Positions 27,502 through 35,586 of a stretch of DNA of 64,000 nucleotides are shown in pieces; positions within the stretch are counted from its first letter, which is position 1, and each line of letters opens with the position of its first letter. The DNA lies in contig NZ_SCNN01000002.1 in assembly GCF_005503535.1 (NCBI RefSeq), positions 62,001 to 126,000 of the forward strand. The letters run 5' to 3'. A program made the translations under genes and the position numbers. The stretch is from Mesorhizobium comanense (GTDB taxonomy: Bacteria > Pseudomonadota > Alphaproteobacteria > Rhizobiales > Rhizobiaceae). The notes under the pieces are model-generated. The model had not been told where the DNA came from. It made no database searches and saw nothing but the letters and a program-made list of their open reading frames with translations.

Positions 27502-27969
27502 ATGGATGAGACGCGCATTGATCAGTTTGATCGCAAGATAATGGCGCTTCTTCAGGGCGATGCGCGGCTTACCAACAGCGATCTTTCGGAGCGGGTGAAC
27601 CTGTCGGCGTCGCAATGTTCGCGCCGTCGTCAACGGTTGGAGGAAGACGGCTATATTAAGGGCTACCGGGCCGTGCTCGACCGCGACAAGCTCGGCTTCT
27701 CGCTGGTCAATGTCATCTCGGTGACACTGGCCACCCACAACCGCGACAATGCCCGCCGCTTCGGCGAACTGGTGGCGCGGCTGCCGGAAGTGCAGGAAGC
27801 GCACGCGCTGACCGGGGAGATGGATTACATCCTGAAGGTGGTGACGCCCGACCTCAAATCATTGTCGGAATTCGTCAACGGCGTGCTGCTACCGCATGAG
27901 TCTGTGCAGCATGTGAAGACGGCGATCGTACTCGAAACGCTCAAGGAAACCGGCGCGCTGCCGATTTGA
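27502..27969 (+). CDS. Lrp/AsnC-family regulator beside hppD
   Basis: The product has 155 residues from the ATG at 27502, with GGAGA upstream. The N-terminal helix-turn-helix is LTNSDLSERVNLSASQCSRR. The C-terminal RAM ligand domain includes VQEAHALTGEMDYILKVV and KTAIVLETLKETGALPI. It is divergent from hppD and is a likely amino-acid-responsive activator of that gene (probably sensing tyrosine or phenylalanine), inferred from position. Confidence 0.93.
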   Translation: MDETRIDQFDRKIMALLQGDARLTNSDLSERVNLSASQCSRRRQRLEEDGYIKGYRAVLDRDKLGFSLVNVISVTLATHNRDNARRFGELVARLPEVQEAHALTGEMDYILKVVTPDLKSLSEFVNGVLLPHESVQHVKTAIVLETLKETGALPI

Positions 27970-28005
27970 ATGGAGCCGAATTTTCTGGATACGTCAGAGG
28001 GACAG

Positions 28006-28165
28006 CACCCCTCTCTGGCCTGCCGGCCATCTCCCCCGCAAGGGGGGAGATTGGCAGCTTCCGGACTCAGCGCCCGTTCTGCAACTTTGGGAATTGGCCA
28101 AAGCAAAAAACGATATCTGATCTCCCCCCTTGCGGGGGAGATGTCCGGCAGGACAGAGAGGGGTG
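28006..28165. repeat. Large inverted intergenic repeat (rhizobial type)
   Basis: The outer arms start CACCCCTCTCTGGCCTGCCG (28006) and end with the near-complement at 28165. Each contains a smaller palindrome of CTCCCCC-GCAAG-GGGGGAG type (28031-28050 and 28121-28142). The central ~65 bases do not code. A relative of this element lies at 33230-33388. It follows the Lrp stop and may fold into a long hairpin between two convergent genes. Confidence 0.75.
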
Positions 28166-28212
28166 TGAAGGATCGCCAGCGTGCGGGATTGACTGGCTTC
28201 AATCGGGTCAGC

Positions 28213-28551
28213 TCAGCCCTTCGACTGCTGGATCAGCCCATAAAGATTGGTGCACCGCGCGCCGGACCGGCAATACGCGAACACCGGGCCTTCCAGTTCG
28301 TCCAGTGCCTCGGCCTGGTCATCGACGTTTTCCTGCGTGATCTGGCCGCTGATGACAGGGATGTAGCGGAAGGCGAGGCCGGCGGCCTCGACCGCCGAGC
28401 CGATGCTTTTGGCCGAAGGCTGGCCGGGCTGTTCGTCGTCCGGACGGTTGCAGATGACGCTCTTGAAGCCGGCGGCCTTGATGGCTGCTACGTCCTCCGC
28501 CTGAATCTGGCCGGAGACCGAATAATCTTCGCTGATTTCGCGGTATTCCAT
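28213..28551 (-). CDS. DUF442/TIGR01244 family phosphatase-like protein
   Basis: The product has 112 residues from the ATG at 28551. It has the BLH (beta-lactamase hydrolase-like) fold of the protein tyrosine phosphatase type. The fold is shown by YSVSGQIQAEDVAAIKAAGF, SVICNRPDDEQPGQPS and the P-loop-like YCRSGARCTNLY with a Cys-x3-Gly-x-Arg signature. In some rhizobia this domain is linked to sulfide/persulfide handling, but the protein here is a lone domain. The function is not established. Confidence 0.85.
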   Translation of the reverse strand: MEYREISEDYSVSGQIQAEDVAAIKAAGFKSVICNRPDDEQPGQPSAKSIGSAVEAAGLAFRYIPVISGQITQENVDDQAEALDELEGPVFAYCRSGARCTNLYGLIQQSKG

Positions 28552-28670
28552 GGCAGCATCCTCACAAACTGATTTGGCAAGGAGTCTTGCCACTCCCCGC
28601 TCTTGTCGGCAATCCGCGCCGGCAGAAATCCTTCAGCGCGGAGGGAGGCTTTTCCCGAAACGAACTTGCC

Positions 28671-29879
28671 TCAAGCCGCCCAGGCGGGGAACGGATCAGG
28701 GAGGTCGCGCCATAGCTCGGGCCGGAAAGCCTCGGCCTCGACAAGGCAGGCATCAAGCTGGGCGCGGATTTTCGCCTCGTCCATCGGTTCGCAGCCGATG
28801 AAGACGAGTTCCTGCCGGCGGTCGCCCCATACGGGATCGAGATAAGGCGCCATGCTTTCGCGCCACTCGGCATGATCAGGCCAGCGGCCTTGCGGCACGG
28901 CTGCCCACCACAGGCCGCGCTTCTCTGTCCGGACCAACGCTCCGGCATGGCTCATTTCGCCGACATGGCGCGGCCGCGTCGCCAGCCAGAAGAAGCCTTT
29001 TGCCCGCACAACGCCAGGCCATGCCTGGTCAATGAAGGCCTGGAATCTCGTGGGCTCGAACGGTTTTCGCGCCCGATAGACGAAGGAGCGGATGCCATAT
29101 TCCTGCGTCTCGGGAACATGATCGCGAAAACCGTTGAGTTCCTTGAACCACAGCGGGTTCTGCTGTGCCTTGTCGAAATCGAAGCGTCCGGTAGCAAGCA
29201 CCTTGTCGAGCGGCACCTTGCCGAAATCGGCTTCGACGATCTCGGCATCGGGGTTGAGTGCCCTCACGATCAATCTTGCGATGTCACGTTGATGAGGGCT
29301 CGCCGCGCCGATCTTGTTCAGAACCACGATGTCGGCGAATTCGATCTGCTCGACCAGCAGGTCGACCAGCGCGCGGTTGTCCTGATCGCCGAGCGATTGG
29401 CCGCGCTGACTGAGGAAATCCGAGGAGGAATAATCCTTGAGCAGATTGAGCGCGTCGACCACTGTCACCATCGTGTCGAGACGGGCGACGTCGGACAGGC
29501 TCTCGCCGTGCTCGTCGCGAAAATCGAACGTCGCGGCGACGGGCAGGGGTTCCGAAATGCCGGTGGATTCGATCAGCAGGTAGTCGAAACGGCCCTGTTC
29601 GGCCAGCGCGCGCACCTCCTTCAACAGGTCGTCGCGCAATGTGCAGCAGATGCAGCCATTCGACATCTCCACCAGTTTCTCGTCGGTGCGCGACAGATCG
29701 GCGCCGTCGCGCACCAGTTCGGCGTCGATGTTGATCTCGCTCATGTCGTTGACGATGACGGCCACGCGGCGGCCCTCGCGGTTCGACAGGATATGGTTGA
29801 GCAGCGTGGTCTTGCCGGCGCCGAGGAAGCCGGACAAAACGGTGACGGGAAGGCGCTTTGCGGCGGGCATTTGGTCCAT
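28671..29879 (-). CDS. zigA: Zinc-responsive COG0523/CobW GTPase (ZigA-like)
   Basis: The product has 402 residues. It is a G3E GTPase with Walker [10 protein letters not shown] (17-25), the metal-binding CICC motif (Cys76, Cys78, Cys79), the switch [12 protein letters not shown], and a C-terminal CobW domain from about residue 250. The guanine-specificity motif reads NKIG rather than NKxD. ZigA-like proteins deliver zinc to client enzymes under starvation. A Zur-box palindrome lies 21 bases before the start and the aztABC zinc importer is upstream, which supports a zinc rather than a cobalamin role. Confidence 0.87.
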   Translation of the reverse strand: MDQMPAAKRLPVTVLSGFLGAGKTTLLNHILSNREGRRVAVIVNDMSEINIDAELVRDGADLSRTDEKLVEMSNGCICCTLRDDLLKEVRALAEQGRFDYLLIESTGISEPLPVAATFDFRDEHGESLSDVARLDTMVTVVDALNLLKDYSSSDFLSQRGQSLGDQDNRALVDLLVEQIEFADIVVLNKIGAASPHQRDIARLIVRALNPDAEIVEADFGKVPLDKVLATGRFDFDKAQQNPLWFKELNGFRDHVPETQEYGIRSFVYRARKPFEPTRFQAFIDQAWPGVVRAKGFFWLATRPRHVGEMSHAGALVRTEKRGLWWAAVPQGRWPDHAEWRESMAPYLDPVWGDRRQELVFIGCEPMDEAKIRAQLDACLVEAEAFRPELWRDLPDPFPAWAA

Positions 29880-29899
29880 GTTAGGCTCCAGTTCTGTAA

Positions 29900-29914
29900 T
29901 GTTATTTTATAACA
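29900..29914. promoter_or_regulatory. Candidate Zur box upstream of zigA
   Basis: TGTTAT-TTT-ATAACA is a perfect inverted repeat of the form seen in alphaproteobacterial Zur boxes. It sits 21 bases before the zigA start codon. Confidence 0.75.
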
Positions 29915-29923
29915 AAAGATCAC

Positions 29924-29953
29924 AAAAAAAGGCGGAGATCAGCCCCGCCTTTT
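29924..29953 (-). terminator. Intrinsic terminator of aztABC
   Basis: On the minus strand AAAAGGCGG pairs with CCGCCTTTT across a 9-base loop, and the stem is followed by a run of seven T. It begins 14 bases after the aztC stop and separates that operon from the zigA promoter. Confidence 0.82.
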
Positions 29954-29967
29954 CAGAGTGTGTCCGG

Positions 29968-30909
29968 TCAGCTGCCGAGGATCGCGCCTTTGATCTGACG
30001 GATGTTGTTGTGCATCATGTCGATATAGGTCGACCCTGGACCATCCGGCTGCGACAGCGCGTCCGAATACAGCGTGCCGCCCACCTTGATGCCGGTCTCG
30101 CTGGCGATCTGCTCGATCAGCCGCGGGTTGGTGATGTTTTCCACGAAGATCGCGGCAGCCTTGTCCTGCTTGACCTGCTCGACAAGCTTGGCGACATCGG
30201 CGGCCGAGGGTTCGGAATCGGTCGAGATGCCCTGCGGGGCGAGGAAGGTCAGGCCGTATTCATGCTCGAAATAGCCGAAGGCATCATGCGAGGTGATGAC
30301 GACGCGCTTGGCTTGCGGGATCGACTGGATGGCCGCCTTCACTTCGCCCTCCAGCGTGTCGAGCTTCTTGGTGTACGCAGCGGCGTTGGTCTGGTAGCTG
30401 ACGCAGCCATCGCTGTCGGCTGCGCAGAAGGCTTCGGCGATGTTCTTCACGTAGATCTTGGCGTTGGCGATCGACTGGAAGGCATGCGGATCCGTGACCG
30501 TCTTGCCGCCACCCGTGCCGGCACCCTCGGCCGCATCGGCATCCGCGAATTCGGGTTTGAAGTCGATCGGCGTCACGCCCTTGGTCAAGGTGACGATCGA
30601 GGCCTTGGTGGCGCTGGCATCGACCAGCCGCTGCAGGAACCCTTCAAAATGCAGGCCGTTGACCAGCACGACATCGGCCTTTGCCATGGCCACAGCGTCG
30701 GCCGGGCTCGGCTCGTAGACATGGGCATCGCCGTCGGGGCCGACGATGGTGGTGATCGCAACGCGGTCGCCGCCGACATTCTTTGCGAAATCGGCGATGA
30801 CGGTGAAGCTGGCGACCACTTTCAGCGGTGCGGCAAGAGCCGTCGATGTGCCATAGGCGGTTAATGTTATAACGCTCATCGCCAGGGCGGCACCAAATGA
30901 TTTGAGCAT
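29968..30909 (-). CDS. aztC: Zinc ABC transporter periplasmic binding protein
   Basis: The product has 313 residues with a signal peptide ending near ALAAPLK. It is a cluster A-I metal-binding protein. The expected ligands are His63 (GDAHVYEPSP), His142 (TDPHAFQ), His208 (TSHDAFGYF) and Asp283 (YSDAL). Spacing and the low-His loop (residues ~118-140) fit AztC better than classical ZnuA, and Cys162/Cys169 may form its disulfide. It is the third gene of a zinc import operon with a terminator just downstream. Confidence 0.88.
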   Translation of the reverse strand: MLKSFGAALAMSVITLTAYGTSTALAAPLKVVASFTVIADFAKNVGGDRVAITTIVGPDGDAHVYEPSPADAVAMAKADVVLVNGLHFEGFLQRLVDASATKASIVTLTKGVTPIDFKPEFADADAAEGAGTGGGKTVTDPHAFQSIANAKIYVKNIAEAFCAADSDGCVSYQTNAAAYTKKLDTLEGEVKAAIQSIPQAKRVVITSHDAFGYFEHEYGLTFLAPQGISTDSEPSAADVAKLVEQVKQDKAAAIFVENITNPRLIEQIASETGIKVGGTLYSDALSQPDGPGSTYIDMMHNNIRQIKGAILGS

Positions 30910-30938
30910 AAGCGGTTCTCCTTACTAGGGGCGGGGGA

Positions 30939-31814
30939 TCAAGCCGTTCTGTGACGGTGATGGATGATGCGCGCGCGCAGGATGCCGCGCGTACCGAACA
31001 GGATCGAAGCGAAGTAGACCACGCCAGCCGAGAGGATGATGGCCGGGCCGGACGGCAGCGAGGCGTGGTACGACAACAAGAGGCCGGCGATACAGGAGGC
31101 AAAGCCGATGAGCACCGCCAGGGCGCACATCGGCTCGACGCGCACGGTCCAGAAACGGGCGGCCGCCGCCGGCAGCATCATCAGTCCGACCGACAGCAGC
31201 GTCCCCAGCGCCTGGAACCCACCGACGAGGTTGAGCACGACGAGGCCGAGGAAGATGAAATGAACCGGGCTGCCCATGCGGCTGACCGAGCGCAGGAAAA
31301 GCGGATCCAGGCATTCGGCGACCAGCGCCCGCCAGAAGATGCCGAGACTGACCAGCGTCACCGCCACGATGCCGCCGATCAGTATCAGCGCCTCATTGTT
31401 GAGCGCCAGCACCGTACCGAACAGCACATGCATGAGATCGACGCTGGAACCGCGGATCGACACCATGAGCACGCCGATCGCCAGCGAGATCAGGTAGAAG
31501 GCCGCCATCGAGGCGTCCTCGCGCTGGATGGTGAAGCGCGAGACGGCGCCGGCACCCAGCGCAACGACGACGCCGGCGATCAGGCCGCCAATGGTCATCG
31601 GCAGGATTTCCAGGCCGTAAAGCAGGAAACCGGCGGCGGCGCCGGGAAGGATGGCATGCGCCATGGCGTCGCCGGACAGGCTCATGCGCCGCAGCATCAG
31701 GAAGACGCCGATAGGGCAGGCGCCGAGCGACAGCATCAGCGAACCGAACAGCGCCCGCTGCATGAAGGCGAAGTCGGCAAAGGGCGCGACGAAAATCCCG
31801 TAGAGCGTATCCAT
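30939..31814 (-). CDS. aztB: Zinc ABC transporter permease
   Basis: The product has 291 residues with about eight or nine membrane helices. It belongs to the ABC-3 family of manganese/zinc/iron permeases: MLRRMSLSGDAMAHAILPGAAAGFLLYG at the N-terminal side and FQALGTLLSVGLMMLPAAAARFW later. Its start overlaps the aztA stop by one base (TGATG), so translation is coupled. The C-terminus is His/Arg rich (RARIIHHRHRTA). It forms the channel for zinc delivered by AztC. Confidence 0.9.
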   Translation of the reverse strand: MDTLYGIFVAPFADFAFMQRALFGSLMLSLGACPIGVFLMLRRMSLSGDAMAHAILPGAAAGFLLYGLEILPMTIGGLIAGVVVALGAGAVSRFTIQREDASMAAFYLISLAIGVLMVSIRGSSVDLMHVLFGTVLALNNEALILIGGIVAVTLVSLGIFWRALVAECLDPLFLRSVSRMGSPVHFIFLGLVVLNLVGGFQALGTLLSVGLMMLPAAAARFWTVRVEPMCALAVLIGFASCIAGLLLSYHASLPSGPAIILSAGVVYFASILFGTRGILRARIIHHRHRTA

Positions 31815-32635
31815 CAGGCGGCTCTCGGTCCGTGATCATGATCATGGTCGTGATGATGCCCATGCGCGTGGCCATGGCCATGATCGTGTCCATGATCATG
31901 GCCATCGGGTTCGCACCAGGGGGCGTTTTCTTCCCAAGCCTCATGGAAACGGCGCGCGCGCAGAAGATTTTCCGGCTTCAGCGCCTCCCTGGTCTCGCCC
32001 CAGGCAATCGGCTGGCGGGCCAGCAACAAGGTCTCGGGAAAATTCTGCCGCACCAGATCCAGATCGTGGACCACGACCATGATGGTGCGCTCCTCGCCAT
32101 GCCAGCGCTTGATCAGGGCGATTAGGTCGCCAACCGTCTTGGCATCGACCGCGTTGAACGGCTCGTCGAGCAGGATCAGGTCGGCGTCCTGCAAGAGGAC
32201 GCGGGCAAACAGCGTGCGCTGCAACTGGCCGCCGGACAGCGTGTCGATCGGCCGCTTCTCGAAGCCGCCGAGGCCAACCGCCATCAGCGCCTGGCTCACC
32301 GCCGCGCGATCCTCTGCCGTGTAGCGGCCCAGCATGCCGCGCCTGGGCCACAGGCCAAGCGAAACCAGATCGACGACGCGGGCGGGAAAGGAGCGATCCA
32401 GCTCCGACTGTTGCGGCAGGTAGGCGGCGCGCACGCCGGGCGCGCGAACGACCTCGCCGGCCATCGGCTTCAGAACGCCGACGATCCCCTTCATCAATGT
32501 CGACTTGCCGGATCCGTTGGCTCCAACCACCGCCGTCAGCGAACCCTTGCGGATGGCGCCGTTCAGATGATGGATCGCGGGATGGCTGTTGTAGCCGAGC
32601 GTCAGGTCGCGAAAGGTCAGGCTGGCAGTGGTCAT
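31814..32635 (-). CDS. aztA: Zinc ABC transporter ATP-binding protein with His-rich tail
   Basis: The product has 273 residues. Walker A is VVGANGSGKST, the signature is LSGGQLQR, and Walker B is DLILLDEP. The last ~33 residues are a striking His/Asp/Gly run (blocks of DHGHDHGHGHAHG and HHHDHDHDHG), an obvious cytoplasmic metal-binding tail that may sense or buffer zinc. It is the first gene of the zinc operon, and a Zur-box-like palindrome lies about 47 bases upstream. Confidence 0.9.
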   Translation of the reverse strand: MTTASLTFRDLTLGYNSHPAIHHLNGAIRKGSLTAVVGANGSGKSTLMKGIVGVLKPMAGEVVRAPGVRAAYLPQQSELDRSFPARVVDLVSLGLWPRRGMLGRYTAEDRAAVSQALMAVGLGGFEKRPIDTLSGGQLQRTLFARVLLQDADLILLDEPFNAVDAKTVGDLIALIKRWHGEERTIMVVVHDLDLVRQNFPETLLLARQPIAWGETREALKPENLLRARRFHEAWEENAPWCEPDGHDHGHDHGHGHAHGHHHDHDHDHGPRAA

Positions 32636-32681
32636 CAGGCGTTCGGGGCCGTCCGCGAAATTCAGGGGTCTTGTCGATATG

Positions 32682-32697
32682 TGATGTTATTACATTA
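32682..32697. promoter_or_regulatory. Candidate Zur box upstream of aztA
   Basis: TGATGTTATTACATTA is an imperfect 16-base palindrome (6 of 8 arm positions) and, read on the minus strand, TAATGTAATAACATCA resembles the perfect box in front of zigA. It lies 47 bases before the aztA start. Confidence 0.55.
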
Positions 32698-32863
32698 GTC
32701 AACACGGCCAGCTGGCGGAATTGTGTCCCGACCGGTCAACTCGCCGTGTATGCCGATGCGTCGAGGCCAGACAATTGGCTCAATTGGTTTCGTGCCCGCC
32801 GGCCTTGCCCCGGGCCGGCATGGACTCTAAAGAGGCGCGACCCCTCAAACCAAGGAACCTCCC

Positions 32864-33208
32864 ATGAGCATTCGTCGCATCGATGTTGGCCCGCGCATGA
32901 GCCAGATCGTCATCCACGGCAACACCGTCTATCTGGCCGGTCAGGTCGGCGAGCCTGGCGGCAATGTCGCCTCGCAGACGCGCGATGTCTTGAAGACCAT
33001 CGATGAATTGCTGGCCCAGGCCGGCACCGACAAGACCAAGATCCTGCAGGCCATCATCTGGCTGGCCGACATGAGCACCTTCGCCGAGATGAATTCCGAG
33101 TGGGACAAGTGGGTTCCGCAGGGCCACACGCCCGCCCGCGCCACCGGCGAAGCCAAGCTTGCCGGCCCGGAATATCTGGTCGAGATCATCATCACGGCGG
33201 CGCTGTAA
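32864..33208 (+). CDS. RidA (YjgF/YER057c/UK114) family protein
   Basis: The product has 114 residues. RidA-type deaminases hydrolyse reactive enamine/imine intermediates such as those made by PLP enzymes. The start has an AAGGAACC site. The family core is visible in NTVYLAGQVGEPGGNVASQT, DKTKILQAIIWLADMSTFAEMN, and the substrate-binding PARATGEAKLAGPEYLVEI with its PAR arginine. It stands alone, next to the hut genes but convergent to hutC. Confidence 0.9.
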   Translation: MSIRRIDVGPRMSQIVIHGNTVYLAGQVGEPGGNVASQTRDVLKTIDELLAQAGTDKTKILQAIIWLADMSTFAEMNSEWDKWVPQGHTPARATGEAKLAGPEYLVEIIITAAL

Positions 33209-33229
33209 GGCGCGGCGGTGAAGCTGCCA

Positions 33230-33388
33230 ATCTCCCCCCTCGTGGGGGAGATGCCCGGCAGGGCAGAGGGGGGCGCTGTCCCACCAGCCTGTCGGCAAAT
33301 GAGCATGTGAACGGCTGGCAATTCCAAGCGAGCGCTCTACGGCGCCCCCCTCTGGCCTGCCGGCCATCTCCCCCACAAGGGTGGAGAT
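33230..33388. repeat. Second copy of large inverted intergenic repeat
   Basis: ATCTCCCCCCTCGTGGGGGA at 33230 begins one arm, and the near-complement CTCCCCCACAAGGGTGGAGAT closes the other at 33388. Outer segments GGCAGGGCAGAGGGGGGCGC and GGCGCCCCCCTCTGGCCTGC pair as well. It is the same kind of element as 28006-28165, placed between the convergent ridA-like gene and hutC. Confidence 0.75.
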
Positions 33389-33391
33389 CAC

Positions 33392-34138
33392 TCACCCCTG
33401 CGATGGCGTGAATCTTGCCACCAGCGTGTGGCTTTGCGCCGGATAGACGAAGCGGACATGCGTCACCGGGTGCTCCGCGCTCCAGGTGCGGCGCTCGACC
33501 ACCAGGCAGGGCGCGCCGGGATCGACGTCGAGCGCGTCGGCGGTGTTCTCGTCGGCGGCCATGGCGCGGATGCGGTGCTCGGCCTCGCTCCATGGCACGC
33601 GGCCGATCAGCCAGGGGCCGGCGGCGATCTCAACGAACTCTTCGTCCGCGGCTTCCGGGACCGCTGACAGATTGATCAGCCGCTGTTCGAAAGCGAACGG
33701 CCGCTCACCGGCAAAATGCAGGCTTTCAAGCCACAGCACCGAACCGGGAGCCGAAAGCCCCAGCAGCGTCCTGTCCTCGGCATTGCCGCGCCGTTTGACG
33801 CGCTCCAGGCGCTCGTAACGATAGGGCAGGCCGAGCGCTTCGACCTCGATCCTGATGTCGTGCAGTTCCAGCACCGCCGCTTGCGATTGCGGCTGGCGCA
33901 CGAAGCTGCCCGAGCGCCGCCGCCGTTCGATCAGGCCGGCCTTGGCAAGCTGGGACAGCGCCTTGTTCACGGTCATGCGCGAGCAGTTGTACTCATCCGT
34001 CAGTTCGTGTTCGAACGGAATGCGATGGCCAGGCGGCCAGGCGCCGGAAAGTATCTTTTCCCGGATGTCGGACAGGATGCGCTGATGCAGGGAGATGGGT
34101 TCGCTGCCCTCGACGTCGTCTGTCTCGACAAGGCTCAT
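33392..34138 (-). CDS. hutC: Histidine utilisation repressor HutC
   Basis: The product has 248 residues. It is a GntR/HutC repressor: the winged helix-turn-helix contains IPFEHELTDEYNCSRMTVNKALSQLAKAGL and the UTRA ligand domain follows from about residue 95 (FEQRLINLSAVPEA, HVRFVYPAQSHTLVARF). The inducer is normally urocanate. It lies 5 bases after hutF in one transcript, so it probably represses its own synthesis through the operator at 35557. Confidence 0.95.
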   Translation of the reverse strand: MSLVETDDVEGSEPISLHQRILSDIREKILSGAWPPGHRIPFEHELTDEYNCSRMTVNKALSQLAKAGLIERRRRSGSFVRQPQSQAAVLELHDIRIEVEALGLPYRYERLERVKRRGNAEDRTLLGLSAPGSVLWLESLHFAGERPFAFEQRLINLSAVPEAADEEFVEIAAGPWLIGRVPWSEAEHRIRAMAADENTADALDVDPGAPCLVVERRTWSAEHPVTHVRFVYPAQSHTLVARFTPSQG

Positions 34139-34143
34139 CGGTT

Positions 34144-35499
34144 TCAGCTCTGCGAAAGCGAGGTCATCACCTTGCGGAACCGCTCGGCGATCGCGTCACG
34201 CTTGGCATGCCTGCCGCCGCTGACCTGTTTTTTGCCGTGCACCCAGACGCAGTCGGCCTTGCTGCCATTGGCGAAGATCCACGCGTCGAGGATCGCGTCG
34301 CCCGTCTTGCCGGCGAGCGAGGGATGGCCGGCATCGAGCGAGACGAAGTCAGCCGGATTGCCGGCGGCGATCAGGGCCGGTCCAGCGCCGAGCGCCTGGC
34401 TGCCACCGTCGATTGCCGCGTCGAACAGAGCGCGCCCGGTCGAACCGCCGGCGCGCGCCAGGACATTGCGGGCGCGGTGCGCGAGGCGCTGCGAATATTC
34501 GAGCTGGCGCAGTTCATCGGGCAGTCCGATCAGCACGTTTGAGTCGGAACCGACCCCGAAACGGCCGCCATGCTCGATGAACAGCGGCGCCGCAAAAGTG
34601 CCGTCGCCCAGATTGGCCTCGGTGATAGGACAAAGGCCGGCGATCGCCCCGCTACGGGCCATGGCCACTGTCTCCATCTCGGTCATATGGGTGGCGTGTA
34701 TCAGGCACCAGCGCTTGTCGACGGTGGCGTGGCCAATCAGAAACTCGACCGGGCGCGCGCCGGACCAGGCAAGGCAATCCTCGACTTCCTTCACCTGCTC
34801 GGCGACGTGGATATGGATCGGGCCGTCCGGTGTCATGGCGGCGACCTGGGCAAGTTCTTCCGGCGTTGCCGCGCGCAAGCTGTGCGGCGCGACGCCGACC
34901 ACGGCCTGATTCAAAGAGTGAACGGCTTCCCTGCATTTCTCAACAAGCCGGGAGAACCTGCTCACGTCATTGATGAAACGTCTCTGGCCTTCGTTAGGTG
35001 CCGCGCCGCCGAAGGCGGAATGCGCATAAAACACCGGCAGCAGCGTCAGGCCGATGCCTGTTTCACCAGCCGCGGCAGCGATGCGCTCGGCCATCTCGGC
35101 AAGGTTGGCGTAAGGCGTCCCGTCACGGTCATGGTGCAGATAGTGGAATTCGCCGACGCGCGAAAAGCCGGCTTCCAGCATCTCCACGTAGAGCTGGGCA
35201 GCAACCGCCTCGACCTGATCCGGGGTCATCGAGAGCGCGAAACGGTACATCACCTCGCGCCAGCTCCAGAAACTGTCGGCGGATGGCCCGCGCAGTTCGG
35301 CCAGGCCCGCCATGCCGCGCTGGAAGGCATGGCTGTGCAGATTGGGCATGCCGGGCAGCAGGATAGAATGGCGTTCATCGGCGGCATGTGCGGACGTGTC
35401 CGTCTCGACCGAGGCTATGCGCCCCGCCTCCAGGGTGATCCGCACATTGTTCTGCCAGCCTCCGGGCAGCAGGGCCTGTTCCGCAAAGATCGCCGTCAC
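34144..35499 (-). CDS. hutF: Formimidoylglutamate deiminase HutF
   Basis: The product has 451 residues from a GTG at 35499, preceded by GGGAG. A TTG start at 35556 would lie at the edge of the HutC operator and is rejected. It is an amidohydrolase that deiminates N-formimino-glutamate to N-formylglutamate. Metal-site pieces are LLPGMPNLHSHAFQRGMAGL, IHIHVAEQ, IHATHMTEME and GSDSNVLIG. With HutG it forms the five-step histidine route. Confidence 0.95.
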   Translation of the reverse strand: MTAIFAEQALLPGGWQNNVRITLEAGRIASVETDTSAHAADERHSILLPGMPNLHSHAFQRGMAGLAELRGPSADSFWSWREVMYRFALSMTPDQVEAVAAQLYVEMLEAGFSRVGEFHYLHHDRDGTPYANLAEMAERIAAAAGETGIGLTLLPVFYAHSAFGGAAPNEGQRRFINDVSRFSRLVEKCREAVHSLNQAVVGVAPHSLRAATPEELAQVAAMTPDGPIHIHVAEQVKEVEDCLAWSGARPVEFLIGHATVDKRWCLIHATHMTEMETVAMARSGAIAGLCPITEANLGDGTFAAPLFIEHGGRFGVGSDSNVLIGLPDELRQLEYSQRLAHRARNVLARAGGSTGRALFDAAIDGGSQALGAGPALIAAGNPADFVSLDAGHPSLAGKTGDAILDAWIFANGSKADCVWVHGKKQVSGGRHAKRDAIAERFRKVMTSLSQS

Positions 35500-35556
35500 G
35501 TCCAAACTCCCGAATTCGAATGCGAGCACGATGATGCCACTTGCGTCGCGTTTCAA

Positions 35557-35570
35557 TATGTATATACATA
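35557..35570. promoter_or_regulatory. HutC operator
   Basis: TATGTATATACATA is a perfect 14-base palindrome with the TGTATATACA core known for HutC sites in Pseudomonas. It lies between the divergent hutF (35499) and hutI (35587) starts, where one repressor could shut both transcripts. Confidence 0.88.
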
Positions 35571-35586
35571 ATCGTCATCCTTTCAA

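Noticed and set aside
28006..33388. CRISPR array
   Set aside because: There are only two dispersed inverted elements, not regularly spaced short direct repeats.
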